64,000 nucleotides of DNA from JBDSLU01 sp963844435 (GTDB lineage Bacteria > Acidobacteriota > Vicinamibacteria > Vicinamibacterales > Vicinamibacteraceae), in assembly GCA_963844435.1 (NCBI GenBank), contig CAWJOG010000023.1:1-64000 (forward strand), written 5' to 3'. The notes under the pieces were generated by a model. The model searched no databases, was not told the origin of the DNA, and was given only the letters and a program-made list of their open reading frames with translations. The translations under genes and the position numbers were made by a program. This document shows positions 9,638 through 19,169 of the stretch, in pieces. Each line of letters opens with the position of its first letter. The stretch's first letter is position 1.

Positions 9638-11475
9638 TGAAGACGCTCGCCGATCTGCCGTCGCGCGTCGCGGCTCGCGGTCCGCGGCCGGCGCTGGTAC
9701 GGCGCTGCGGCGAGAACGGCTTCCGCGACTGGTCGTCGACGGACCTGATCGAGGCCGTCCAGCAGGGCGCCGCCGGCCTGCTGGCGACCGGCCTGGCCGC
9801 CGGCGACAGGCTGGCCATCGTGTCCGAGAGCCGGCCCGAGTGGATCATGGTCGATCTCGCGGCGCAGACCATCGGCGTGGTCACCGTGCCGATTTATCCG
9901 ACGCTCCCGGCGCCGCAGGTCCGGCACATCCTCGCCGACTCCGGCGCCCGCCTGGCCATCGTCTCCGATCGCATCCAGGCGGCGAAGGTGCAGGAGGTGC
10001 GGCACCTGCTGCCGGCGCTGGAGCTGATGGTCATCATCGATCCGGGGACGCCGGCGAACGCAACCGATCCCCAAGTTGGCCATCTCACAGCCGGCCATCT
10101 CGGCCTGGGCACGTCGGTCATCGCCTACACCGCGCTCCTCGCGCGCGGTCGGGATCGCCTGGCGACCGACCCCTCAGTGGGACTGGCCATCGAAGCGAGG
10201 CGCGCCGCCGTCGAGGACGAATCGCTCGCCACCATCATCTACACCTCGGGCACGACGGGCGAGCCCAAGGGCGTGATGCTGACGCATCGCAACATCGTCT
10301 CGAACGCCGAGGCGGTGATCCCGATTTTCCAGCTGACGCCCGACGACGTCGCGCTGACGTTTCTGCCACTGAGCCACTCGTTCGAACGGACGGTCGTCTA
10401 CGCCTACCTGATGTCCGGCCTGACGATCGTCTTCGCCGAGAACCTCGACACGATCGCACGCGACCTGCGATCGACCTCGCCGACGCTGATGACCGTCGTC
10501 CCGCGGGTGTGCGAGAAGCTGCAGGCCCGCGTGCTCGCCACGGTCGCCGAGGCGTCGGCGCCGCGGCGCTGGCTGTTCACGAACGCGCTGGCGCGCGCCG
10601 TGGCGCGCGTCCGCCGCACCGGTTCGGGCGCGGATTCCCTGGTGCCGGCCGGCTGGCGCGAACGGTTCGACGACTGGCTGGTGTTCGCCAAGGTGCGGGC
10701 GCGCCTCGGCGGACGGCTGCGCCTCATCGTGACCGGCAGCGCGCCGCTGCTGCGCGAGACCGGCGAGTTCTTCCTCGCCGCCGGCCTGCCGCTCTACGAA
10801 GGCTACGGGCTGACCGAGACCGCGCCGGCGCTGGCGGCCAATCATCCTGGCCGCTCGCGGCTCGGGACGGTCGGTCCGGCGATCCCGGGTGTCGAGCTGC
10901 GCATCGCCGAGGACGGCGAAATCCTGGCGCGCGGCCCGAACGTGATGCGGGGCTACTGGAACCGGCCGGCCGACACGGAGGCCGTGATCCGCGACGGCTG
11001 GTTCCACACCGGGGACATCGGCGAGCTGAGCGCGGACGGCTTCCTGCGCATCACCGATCGCAAGAAGGATCTGCTCGTCACCTCCGGCGGCAAGAAGGTG
11101 GCGCCGCAGCCGATCGAGGCTCGCCTCAAGCAGCACCCGCTCGTGGCCGAGGCGGTGGTGGTCGGCGACCGACGCCGCTTCCCGGCCGCGCTGATCGTGC
11201 CGGCGTTCGACGTGCTGGGCGAGCGGCTGAAGTCGTTGGGGCTGCCGGCGGGCGACCGCGCGGCGCTGGTCGGCCGGTCCGACGTCCTCGGGCTGTACCG
11301 TGAGATCGTGGAGGCGCTCAACCGCGACCTGGCGCAGTTCGAGCAGGTGAAGCAGATCGCCCTGCTGCCGGCCGAGTTCACGATCGCGGGCGGGGAGCTG
11401 ACGCCGACCCTGAAGGTGCGGCGGCGCGTCATCGAGACGCGGTGGCAGGAGACGATCGAGCGGCTCTACGCCTGA
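9637..11475 (+). CDS. long-chain fatty acid--CoA ligase (AMP-binding)
   Basis: A 612-residue member of the ANL superfamily that activates fatty acids with ATP and CoA. The P-loop-like motif 'TIIYTSGTTGEPKGVMLTH' lies at about residue 197-215, 'YEGYGLTETAPAL' at about 384, 'DGWFHTGDIGELSADGFLRITDRKKDLLVTSGGKK' at about 450-485, and the C-terminal lysine region 'PTLKVRRRVI' near residue 590. The length and the FACS-type spacing favour a long-chain acyl substrate. The ATG at 9637 overlaps the moaC stop, so it is probably expressed with rex-moaC. Confidence 0.88.
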   Translation: MKTLADLPSRVAARGPRPALVRRCGENGFRDWSSTDLIEAVQQGAAGLLATGLAAGDRLAIVSESRPEWIMVDLAAQTIGVVTVPIYPTLPAPQVRHILADSGARLAIVSDRIQAAKVQEVRHLLPALELMVIIDPGTPANATDPQVGHLTAGHLGLGTSVIAYTALLARGRDRLATDPSVGLAIEARRAAVEDESLATIIYTSGTTGEPKGVMLTHRNIVSNAEAVIPIFQLTPDDVALTFLPLSHSFERTVVYAYLMSGLTIVFAENLDTIARDLRSTSPTLMTVVPRVCEKLQARVLATVAEASAPRRWLFTNALARAVARVRRTGSGADSLVPAGWRERFDDWLVFAKVRARLGGRLRLIVTGSAPLLRETGEFFLAAGLPLYEGYGLTETAPALAANHPGRSRLGTVGPAIPGVELRIAEDGEILARGPNVMRGYWNRPADTEAVIRDGWFHTGDIGELSADGFLRITDRKKDLLVTSGGKKVAPQPIEARLKQHPLVAEAVVVGDRRRFPAALIVPAFDVLGERLKSLGLPAGDRAALVGRSDVLGLYREIVEALNRDLAQFEQVKQIALLPAEFTIAGGELTPTLKVRRRVIETRWQETIERLYA

Positions 11476-11509
11476 GCGGGCGGGCCGCCTGGCACCCACG
11501 GAGGGTCAC

Positions 11510-11869
11510 ATGTCCGGCGAAACGAAGAGCGGCGGGTTCCTCGTCCACGTCATCGTGGTCGCAATTGCGGTGTGGGTCGCGACGCAGGTGGTGCCGGGTG
11601 TGTCCGTGACCGGCCTCGTGCCGCTGGCGATCATGGCGCTGGTGCTGGGCCTGGTGAACGCGATCATCCGCCCGATCCTGGTGCTCGTGACGCTGCCGCT
11701 GACCATCATCACGCTCGGGCTGTTCTACTTCGTGGTGAACGGGCTGGCGTTCAACCTGGCCGCCTCGCTCGTGCCCGGCTTCCAGGTCGCGGACCTCTGG
11801 TCGGGCATCCTCGCCGCGATCGTCGTCAGCATCGTGTCGTGGCTGATCGGGCTGGTCACGGGAAAGTAG
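11510..11869 (+). CDS. phage holin family (YvlD-like) membrane protein
   Basis: A 119-residue protein with four hydrophobic segments and the family pattern 'LGLVNAIIRPILVLVTLPLTIITLGLFYFVVNGLAFNLAA'. The family name (phage holin 4) is historical; members such as YvlD are chromosomal proteins of unknown role, and there is no phage context here. A GGAGGG ribosome-binding site lies seven bases upstream. It is probably the last gene of the rex-moaC-ligase transcript, since only 34 bases separate it from the ligase. Confidence 0.8.
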   Translation: MSGETKSGGFLVHVIVVAIAVWVATQVVPGVSVTGLVPLAIMALVLGLVNAIIRPILVLVTLPLTIITLGLFYFVVNGLAFNLAASLVPGFQVADLWSGILAAIVVSIVSWLIGLVTGK

Positions 11870-11889
11870 GAGCAGCCCACGCGAGACGC

Positions 11890-11910
11890 CGCGGCGCGCC
11901 CAGCGCCGCG
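11890..11910. repeat. intergenic hairpin element (GNNCA-loop module)
   Basis: A perfect eight-base stem (CGCGGCGC with GCGCCGCG) around the loop GCCCA, in the space between the convergent holin-like and signal peptidase genes. Stem, loop and flanks resemble the first hairpin of the 204-bp repeat unit (loop GCTCA) and the elements near 41.5 kb and 63.48 kb. It lacks a T-run, so termination is possible but not supported. Confidence 0.55.
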
Positions 11911-11963
11911 CGACAGGCGAGCGTCCAAGGGCTGCCGCGACGTGCGCCTGAGGGGCCCCGTCG

Positions 11964-12662
11964 CTAGTAGAAAATTCTAGCGGTCGAGAGCGGCCACCAG
12001 CGCAGCTGGACCTTGCCGATGATGTACTTGCGGGGCACCTCGCCCCACTCGCGGCTGTCCGAGCTGTTGTTGCGATGGTCGCCCATGACGAAGTAGTAGC
12101 CCTGCTTCACCGTCATCGAGCCGAAGTCCTCGTGGCTGCGATACGTGGGCGGCACGAACACGTCATCGCGCGCCTCCCCGTTCACGTAGACCTTGCCGTC
12201 GACGATGCGGACGGTGTCGTTCTCCTTGGCGATGACGCGCTTGACGAACGACTTGTCCGGGTTGACGGGGTAGTAGAGCATCACGATGTCGTCGCGCTGC
12301 GGCACGCTCAAGCGGTAAATCAGCTTGTTGACGATCAGGCGATCGTCGTTCTCGAGCGTGGGCGACATGCTGTGGCCCTCGACCCGCGCGACCTGGCAGA
12401 TGAACGTGACGATCAGGGTGGCGTAGACCGCGGCCGAGGCCAGGGTCTTGAACCACGTGAGGATCTCCTCGCCGAGCCGCTCCCAGGCCGACGGTCCGGG
12501 TGGCTCGACGATCACGCGCGGCGCCGCCACCACCAAAGGCGCAACCACCTCCCTGGTCACACCCTCGGCCGGGGCGAGCATGAGAGAGCCCGGCTCGGCA
12601 GGGTCGGCCTGAGCCAGCTCGAGCGGACGGCCAGCCGGCTCGGCCGGCGGCACCTCGCTCAC
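11964..12662 (-). CDS. lepB: signal peptidase I
   Basis: A 232-residue inner-membrane protease that removes signal peptides from exported proteins. After a Pro/Glu-rich cytoplasmic N-terminus there is a single membrane helix ('YATLIVTFICQVARV'). Then come the catalytic serine in 'GHSMSPTLENDDRLIVNK', the catalytic lysine in 'SFVKRVIAKENDTV', and the box 'YYFVMGDHRNNSSDSREWG'. It starts with GTG in a GTGA overlap with the response regulator stop, so it is the last gene of the sensor-regulator-lepB operon. Confidence 0.92.
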   Translation of the reverse strand: MSEVPPAEPAGRPLELAQADPAEPGSLMLAPAEGVTREVVAPLVVAAPRVIVEPPGPSAWERLGEEILTWFKTLASAAVYATLIVTFICQVARVEGHSMSPTLENDDRLIVNKLIYRLSVPQRDDIVMLYYPVNPDKSFVKRVIAKENDTVRIVDGKVYVNGEARDDVFVPPTYRSHEDFGSMTVKQGYYFVMGDHRNNSSDSREWGEVPRKYIIGKVQLRWWPLSTARIFY

Positions 12663-13529
12663 AGGCGCAGGTACTCCCGCAACCGCTTGGTCTGCGAGCG
12701 GCTGACGGGAATTTCCGTCGACTTCGCGTCGCTCATCTTCAGGATGTAGTTCCGGCTGAACCAGGGGACGATCTCCTTGATCTTGTTGATGTTCACCAAG
12801 TATGCCCGATGCACCCGCCAGAATGTCTCGGGATCGAGCTGGGCCTGGAGGTCGTCGAGCGTCCGGTAATTGGACGTACCCGTGAACCCGGTGGCCGCCA
12901 CCGTCACCACTTCATCGGCCAGCGTCGCGAAAATCACGTCGCCGGCGTCGACGAGCAGGAACCGCTCGCCGACCTTCACCGCCAGCCGTTCCCGCCGTCC
13001 CTGGCCCAGTGCAAGGCGTTTGACGAGCCGCGCGAGCTCGGCGTTCGCCAGCGTCGGCTCGGCCCGCCCGCCGTCGTCCCCCGCCTGCGAGGACGTCCGC
13101 GCCCCGATCCGCCGCCGCGCCCGCTGCACCGCCTGGTCGAGCCGCTCGGGATCGACCGGCTTGAGCAGGTAGTCCACGGCATCGACCTGGAACGCCTCGA
13201 TGGCGTACTGGTCGAAGGCCGTCACGAACACGATCTCGGCGCCGCCGGACGCTTCGACGCGATCCTCGCCATGGGCCCCGCCTTGCGCCCTGTCGCCGGT
13301 CCCGTCCTGCCGCTCGAGCACCTGGCGGGCCACTTCGAACCCGTTCAACCCGGGCATCTGGACGTCCAGGAAGACCAGGTCGGGGGCGTGCTCGTCGATC
13401 AGCGCCAGGGCGTCCGACGCCATTGGCCGCCTGGGCCACGACGGTGACGCCGCCGGCCTGCTCCAGCAGGTAGCACAGCTCGTCACGGGCGAGCTGTTCG
13501 TCGTCGACGACGAGGGCCTTGAGCTCCAT
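12659..13529 (-). CDS. LytTR-family response regulator (one frame break)
   Basis: A CheY-like receiver plus a LytTR DNA-binding domain. The receiver starts 'LKALVVDDEQLARDELCYLL', carries the phospho-acceptor in 'DLVFLDVQMPGLNGFEVARQV' and ends 'YLLKPVDPERL'. The LytTR domain contains 'RNYILKMSDAKSTEIPVSRS'. The frame shifts at about 13416-13424 (one base extra or two missing). Restoring a CG unit there gives a continuous 290-residue protein of normal length. The start is one base past the kinase stop, and the stop overlaps lepB. It is likely the partner of the upstream LytS-type kinase. Confidence 0.8.
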
Positions 13530-13530
13530 G

Positions 13531-14855
13531 TTACGCCGAGATCCGCTCGGGGGCAGCCATGTCGGGGACCTCCAGCCGGACCGACGTGCCAACCCCCGCC
13601 ACGCTGTGCAGGTGCAGCTGGCAGGAGGCGCCGTAGATGACTCGCAGGCGCTCGTTGACGTTGCGCAGGCCGATGCCGTGGTTCATCACCCCGGTCAGCC
13701 GCTCGGCGTCGATGCCGATGCCGTTGTCGATCACCTCGATGACCACGACCTCGCCCTGCCGGGTGCTCCTGAGCAGGATGCGGCCGGGATCGACCTTGTC
13801 GGCGAAGCCATGCTTGATCGAGTTCTCGACCAGCGGCTGGAGCAGCATGCTGGGCACGACCCGGTCGAGCGTCTCGGCGCCGATTTCCTTCTCGACCGAC
13901 GAGCTGTCGTCCGAAGCGGACCTGTTCGATGTCGAGGTACTCGTCGACCGCCTCGAGCTCCTCGCGCAGCGTGACGAAGTGATCCTGGCTGCGGAGCAGC
14001 CGCCGCAGCAGTGCCGACAGCTTGACGATCAGCATCCGCGCCGTCTCCGGCTTGGACCGGATCAGCGAGGAGATCGACTGCAGCGTGTTGAACAGGAAGT
14101 GCGGGTTGATCTGGCTGGCGAGCGCCTCGATCCGCGCCGTCATCAGCAGCTTCTCCTGCTCCTGCAGCTTGTGCTCGATGCGCGCGCTGTTCCAGATCTT
14201 GATCGGGATGGCCACGCACAGCGTCGTCTCGAGCACGGCCAGCGCGGTCATCAGCGGATCGTTGGCCAGGAAGCACGAAGATGCGCCCGGGCCAGCGGTG
14301 GCCGATCGCCTGGCGCAGCAGCTCGAGGAGGATCGGCGGCGTGATGAGGATCACCTGCCAGTCGATCTGGAAGCGGCGCAGCAGCCGCCACGCGTAGCGA
14401 TGGAGGTCGGTGAAGACGAACGGCGAGAAGTGCCAGATGGCGTCCTTGGGGCAGATCTCGCGCAGGCCGCCGCCGGCGAAGCCGCAGCCGACCGCGAACG
14501 GGACGGCGCCGTACTCCCCGGCGAGGGCGCCGGGCAGGCCGACCACCAGGCCGACCAGCGCTCCGGCGTAGGGCCCGGCCAGGAGCCCGGCCAGGAACGG
14601 CCCGGCCAGGATCAGGTCGGCGGCGTTGTAGCCGAGCAGGATGCGGGAGATGGCCCCGGCGAACAGGGGAATGCCGAGCGCTCCGGCGAAGGCGAGCCGT
14701 TCCGGCCAGTCGCGCTTCTCGGTCAGGAGCAGCCGCCGGAAGCCCCGGAACCGGGCGAACATCGTGGCCAGCGCCGCCACCACGGCGAGCTGCGCCAGCA
14801 TCGTGAAGATGAGGAACTGCTCGTTCGAGAGGAACCGGATGTCAAGCGGGGCCAT
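13531..14855 (-). CDS. LytS-type sensor histidine kinase (two frame breaks)
   Basis: The N-terminus is a 5TMR-LYT membrane sensor ('GPFLAGLLAGPYAGALVGLV' and following glycine-rich helices). It is followed by the His_kinase domain with the phospho-acceptor in 'QINPHFLFNTLQSISSLI', then an HATPase domain ('LLQPLVENSIKHGFADKV', 'DNGIGID', 'GIGLRNVNERLRVIYG'). Three consecutive frames are needed, with breaks near 14272-14276 and 13911-13918. Adding two bases at each gives 442 residues with the domain order intact. Family members sense envelope or small-metabolite cues. It is divergent from the nuoI-like gene, with 42 bases between starts. Confidence 0.78.
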
Positions 14856-14897
14856 ACGGGGCGATTCTGCTGTCACCGATGATAGACTGAGCCCCGT

Positions 14898-15374
14898 ATG
14901 ATCAAGCCGTTTCTCATCGGGTTTGCGACGACGCTGCGGCACATGTTCAAGAAGCCGGTCAGCGTCAACTACCCCGACCAGAAGGTGCCGATGTTCCCCA
15001 AATGGCGGGGAAAACAGGTCCTGATGCGCGATGAGGACGGCCTCGAGAAGTGCGTCGCCTGCGGCCTGTGCGCGGTGGCCTGCCCGGCCGACGCGATCTA
15101 CCTCGAAGCGGAAGAAAACGACGGCAGCGTGGCCGCCGGGCCGCGCTACGCGAAGGTCTACCAGATCCACAAGACGCGCTGCATCTTCTGCGGCTACTGC
15201 GAAGAGGCGTGCCCGGTCTCGGCGATCTTCATGGGCAAGGACTACGAGCTCGCCGTCTACAGCAACAAAGACTTCATCTGGGACAAGCAGGACCTGCTGG
15301 TCCCGGCGCCGGGCGGCGTCGTGTCGGCGGCGGGCCTGCCGGCGGCGTCCGCGACGGCGTCCGCGAACGCGTGA
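14898..15374 (+). CDS. nuoI: NuoI-like 2[4Fe-4S] ferredoxin subunit
   Basis: A 158-residue protein matching NADH-quinone oxidoreductase subunit I, the ferredoxin arm of complex I. Two cluster motifs are present: 'KCVACGLCAVACPADAIYLE' (about 50-70) and 'RCIFCGYCEEACPVSAIFMG' (about 95-115). The typical N-terminal 'MIKPFLIGFATTLRHMFKKPVSVNYPDQ' is also present. No other nuo gene is nearby. The stop overlaps the GTG start of the methionine-synthesis fusion by four bases. It could serve complex I encoded elsewhere or a local electron-transfer role. Confidence 0.88.
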   Translation: MIKPFLIGFATTLRHMFKKPVSVNYPDQKVPMFPKWRGKQVLMRDEDGLEKCVACGLCAVACPADAIYLEAEENDGSVAAGPRYAKVYQIHKTRCIFCGYCEEACPVSAIFMGKDYELAVYSNKDFIWDKQDLLVPAPGGVVSAAGLPAASATASANA

Positions 15375-17226
15375 CTGGGTTCCTCGACGCGCTCGACGCG
15401 CGTGTCCTGATCTGCGACGGCGCGATGGGGACGATGCTCTACGGCAAGGGCATCTTCCTCAACCGATCCTTCGACGAGCTGAATCTCACCCAGCCGGATC
15501 TCGTCGCCGAGATCCATCAGGCCTACGTGCGGGCCGGGGCCGACGTCCTCGAAACCAACACGTTCGGCGCCAACCGGCTGAAGCTGGGGCCCTTCGGCCT
15601 CGGCGAGCGGCTGCGTGAGATCAACGCCGCGGGTGTGCGCATCGCCCGCCAGGCGGCGCGCGGCCAGGCCTACGTCGCCGGCGCCATCGGCCCGCTCGGC
15701 GTGCGCGTCGAGCCGTGGGGCAAGACCGGTCTGGACGAAGCGGAAGCGGCGTTCCGCGAGCAGGCCGAGGCGCTCGCCGAGGCCGGCGTCGACCTGTTCA
15801 TGCTCGAGACCTTCGGCGACGTCGCCGAGCTCGGCGCCGCCGTCCGCGGCGTCCGCGCCGTCTCGGACAAGCCCGTGGTCGCGCAGCTCACCACCGGCGA
15901 CGACGGCGTCACGCGCCGACGGCACGCCGCCGGAGCAATTCACCGCGGAGCTCGAGGCGCTCGGCGCCGACGTCATCGGCCTGAACTGCAGCGTCGGCCC
16001 GGCGGCGATGCTCGAGACGATCGAGCGGATCGCCGAGCGCACGACGGCGCGCCTCTCGGTGCAGCCCAACGCCGGACGGCCGCGCGACGTCGAGGGCCGC
16101 AACATCTATCTCTCGTCGCCGGAGTACATGGCGTCCTACGCGCGGCGTTTCGTCGCGGCGGGCGTGCGGCTCGTCGGCGGCTGCTGCGGCACGACGCCGG
16201 AGCACACGCGCCAGATGCGCGTCGCGGCCACGGCGCCGACGGCCAGCGGCCGCGCCGGCGCGACGCCGGGCGACCGTGTCCGCCGTCGGCGCCGCCGCCC
16301 GATCGTGCAGCCGGTGCCGCGGGCGGAGAAGTCGCGCTTCGCGAGCACCCTGTCGCGCGGCCAGTTCGTGCTCGCCGTCGAGCTCGATCCGCCCCGCGGT
16401 CACACGACGCAGGAGTTCGTCGAGCTCGGCCGCCAGCTGCGGATCCGCGGCGTCGACGCGCTGCTCGTCACCGACCGCCCCGCCAGCCGGGCCCGGATGG
16501 CGCCGCTCGCGGCCGCGCTGCTGCTCGAGCGCCAGGCCGGCGTCGAAACCGTGCTGCAGTTCCGTTGCCGCGATCGCCGCCTGGCCGGCATGCAGGCCGA
16601 GCTGCTCGGCGCGCACGCGCTCGGGCTGCGCAACATCCTGCTCGTCACGGGTGAGCCGACGCGTCGGGCCGACTATCCCGACGCGACCGTGCTCGTCGAG
16701 GCGGACTCGATCGGCGTCGCCAACGCGGTGAGCCGGCTGAATCACGGCACCGACCTCGGCGGTCAGTCCATCGGCGAGCCGACCGCGTTCCACACCGGCG
16801 TCCGCGTCAGCCCTTCGTCGCTCGACCTCGACGAGGAGGTGCGGCGCTATCGCTACAAGGCCGAGGCCGGGGCCGAATTCGCCATGACCGAGCCGGTCTT
16901 CGACGTCGCGGACGTCGGCCCATTTCCGGACCCGGGCGCGCGACGTCGACCTGCCGCTCGTCGTCACCATCCGCACGCTCGGCAGCGTGAGAGAAGCAGA
17001 GCGGCTGGCCAACGAAGTGCCCGGCCAGCGCGTCCCGCAGGCACTCGTCGAGCGAATGCGCCAGGCGGCCACCGCCGGGACCGAGGCCGCGGAAGGCGTG
17101 GCCATCGCCCAGGAACTGGTCGAGGCAGTGCGGCCGTTCGCCCAGGGGATCGTGGTCTCGGGAGCTCGTCCGGACCTTGTGTTCCCGGTGATCGCCCGCA
17201 CCCTCAGCGCCGCACAATTCCGTTAA
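15371..17226 (+). CDS. homocysteine S-methyltransferase/methylenetetrahydrofolate reductase fusion (two frame breaks)
   Basis: A two-domain one-carbon enzyme. The N-terminal homocysteine S-methyltransferase domain starts 'LICDGAMGTMLYGKG' and has 'LETNTFGANRLKL', the zinc ligand in 'GLNCSVGP' and the zinc motif 'VGGCCGTTPEHTRQM' (near residue 275). After a linker, the MTHFR domain shows 'VLAVELDPPRGH' and 'NILLVTGEP', and ends 'GIVVSGARPDLVFPVI'. Frame breaks lie at about 15912-15917 and 16935-16943; restoring two bases at each gives 619 residues, normal for this fusion. The GTG start overlaps the nuoI stop. Confidence 0.82.
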
Positions 17227-17286
17227 CCACCACCACCGACGCCAGCTCCTCCGGCACGGATTCACGCTCGGGCGCGAAGACGGTGC

Positions 17287-17315
17287 TTGTCGGGGGACCC
17301 ATGGCAAGATATAGT
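17287..17315 (+). promoter_or_regulatory. sigma-70-type promoter for the PmtA-like gene
   Basis: TTGTCG at 17287-17292, a 17-base spacer and TATAGT at 17310-17315. This is one of the best promoter matches in the window (4/6 and 5/6 to consensus), 48 bases before the downstream ATG at 17363. Confidence 0.6.
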
Positions 17316-17362
17316 CGCCCCGCCATTTACGGTCACGGGGGCGCAGTCCGAGAGGAGTCACG

Positions 17363-18067
17363 ATGGCGTTGTTCGACAATCGATCGGCACGAGAGGCCGA
17401 CGAGCTGAGTGGCTCGGACGCAGCAACCCGGGCGCTCTCGGTCACCGTCGTCGAGAACGATTTCGTCGAAGCCGTCTACGCGAAAATCGCCGCGGTCTAC
17501 GATTTCACCTTCGGGCCCACCCTCCACCCGGGCCGCCTCCAGGCGATCCAGCGGATGGCCATCAAGCCGGGCGACCGGGTACTGGAGGTCGGCGTCGGCA
17601 CCGGCATCAACCTCTCGCTCTATCCCAAGGAAGCCACCGTCACCGGCATCGACTTCTCCGCGGAGATGCTGGAGAAGGCGCGGGAGCGGATGGAGCGGAA
17701 GGGCGTGCGCAATGCCCGGCTGCTGCAGATGGACGCGATGGACCTGAAGTTCGACGACGGGTCTTTCGACATCGTCTACGCGCCGTACGTGATCAGCGTC
17801 GTCCCCGACCCCGTCAAGGTCGCCCGCGAGATGTACCGCGTCTGCCGCCCCGGCGGGCGGGTCATCATCCTCAATCATTTCCTCAGTGCCAACCCGCTCG
17901 TCTCGCGGGTCGAGCGCTGGATGTCGCCGGCGACCATCCACATCGGCTTCAAGTCCGATCTCGACCTGCCGGCGTTCCTCGCCCAGTCCGAACTCCACCC
18001 GAAGTCGATCGAGAAGGTCAACGTTCCGCGGATCTGGTCGCTCATCACGACCGTCAAGGACGCCTGA
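17363..18067 (+). CDS. SAM-dependent methyltransferase, PmtA-like (phosphatidylethanolamine N-methyltransferase type)
   Basis: A 234-residue class I methyltransferase. Motif I is 'VLEVGVGTGINLSLYP' (about residues 73-88), followed by 'VTGIDFSAEMLEKARERM' and 'YVISVVPDPVKVAREMYRVCRPGGRVIILNHF'. The last segment is characteristic of bacterial PmtA enzymes that methylate phosphatidylethanolamine towards phosphatidylcholine. There is no signal peptide; such enzymes act at the inner face of the membrane. An AGAGGAG ribosome-binding site precedes the ATG, and a good promoter lies upstream. Other class I substrates cannot be excluded. Confidence 0.72.
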   Translation: MALFDNRSAREADELSGSDAATRALSVTVVENDFVEAVYAKIAAVYDFTFGPTLHPGRLQAIQRMAIKPGDRVLEVGVGTGINLSLYPKEATVTGIDFSAEMLEKARERMERKGVRNARLLQMDAMDLKFDDGSFDIVYAPYVISVVPDPVKVAREMYRVCRPGGRVIILNHFLSANPLVSRVERWMSPATIHIGFKSDLDLPAFLAQSELHPKSIEKVNVPRIWSLITTVKDA

Positions 18068-18068
18068 C

Positions 18069-19169
18069 CTAGCCGCGATCCAACCGGTCCGACAGCCAGT
18101 CGGCCGCCGTCGTCGCGCCCTCGGCCGGCGCCGCGGCCCGCGGCGGACGCCCCAGAAGATCGGCGACCGCGTCGTCCCAGCGTCCTGCCAGCAGGTCCTC
18201 CTGGCCGATGAACGCCGCCTCCAGATAGCGCGGCATCTCCCGCACCAGCACCTCGTACTCGCAGAAGCGGCCGCGGTCCGTGTAGAGGAGCGCCGTGCCG
18301 TTCGCGGCGCACTCGGAGATGATCCCGTAGCCCGGCTTGCTGGCGACGATGTCGACGGCGCCGACCAGATCCTCGTAGCGGATGCGCTGTCCGTACATCG
18401 CGGTTTCGTCCACGCGGTGGACGCCGTGGCCCGGCGTGAACGCGTCGTACGACGTGGCGACGACGTCGGCCACGCCGCGCAGCGACGCGGCGGCGCCGTG
18501 CAGGTCGATGCCGCGGGCACCGTAGCCGCCGAGCGACACGAGCACCAGCGGCCGCTCCGCCGGCAGGCCCAGCGCGGCGCGCACCACGTCCCGCGGCTGG
18601 CGGGCGACACGGGCGACGAGCGGCAGGTCGCGCAGCGTCGCGAAGCTGCCGAAGCCGCCGTACATCGGCAGGCGCCAGCCCTCGGCGGCCGATGCGTAGT
18701 GCGTTTCGAGGGTCTCGACGAGGCCCGGCGCGAGGCGCCGCGCGTCGTAGTCCTCGTAGATCCAGTCCCAGGTGAAGTTCGAGATGCCGATGGCCGGGAC
18801 GCCGGCCCGCCGGGCGGCGGCGATCGGCAGCGGCGGAATGTCGGCGACCACGAGCCGGGCGCGCTCGCCGGTCAGGAAGGCCGCTTCGCGCGCGATCCAC
18901 GCCTCGCCGTCGGCATAGAACGCCTGGGCGGCCGCGAGCGTGGCCGGGATATCGACGTCGAGGCTGCCGCGCTGAATGGCGCCGGTGTCCACCGGGCCCG
19001 CCTCGAGGCGGACGGAGGCGCGGACGCTGCGCGAGAAGAGCCACGGCGCAACCGACGTCCGCACCACGATGGGCACGTCGGGACGCCGGTGGGCCAGCGC
19101 GTTGACGATGGCGATCTGGCGCACGGCGTGCCCGAAGCCGTGCCCGGTCACGTAGAACACGACCGCCAT
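18069..19169 (-). CDS. glycosyltransferase-like protein (related to L-arabinokinase N-terminal domain)
   Basis: A 366-residue protein with a GT-B-like fold. It begins 'VVFYVTGHGFGHAVRQIAIVNAL', the glycine/histidine loop seen in MurG-type transferases and in the N-terminal part of plant and bacterial L-arabinokinases. A second half has 'VLVSLGGYGARGIDL' and 'DIVASKPGYGIISECAANGTALLYT', a typical UDP-sugar-binding region. Donor and acceptor are unknown. Its start overlaps the stop of the upstream isoprenylcysteine-methyltransferase-like gene by one base, so the two form an operon convergent with pmtA. Confidence 0.65.
   Translation of the reverse strand: MAVVFYVTGHGFGHAVRQIAIVNALAHRRPDVPIVVRTSVAPWLFSRSVRASVRLEAGPVDTGAIQRGSLDVDIPATLAAAQAFYADGEAWIAREAAFLTGERARLVVADIPPLPIAAARRAGVPAIGISNFTWDWIYEDYDARRLAPGLVETLETHYASAAEGWRLPMYGGFGSFATLRDLPLVARVARQPRDVVRAALGLPAERPLVLVSLGGYGARGIDLHGAAASLRGVADVVATSYDAFTPGHGVHRVDETAMYGQRIRYEDLVGAVDIVASKPGYGIISECAANGTALLYTDRGRFCEYEVLVREMPRYLEAAFIGQEDLLAGRWDDAVADLLGRPPRAAAPAEGATTAADWLSDRLDRG

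Noticed and set aside
11510..11869. Prophage remnant suggested by the phage holin family protein
   Set aside because: The family is chromosomal in most bacteria; no endolysin, capsid or integrase lies nearby.
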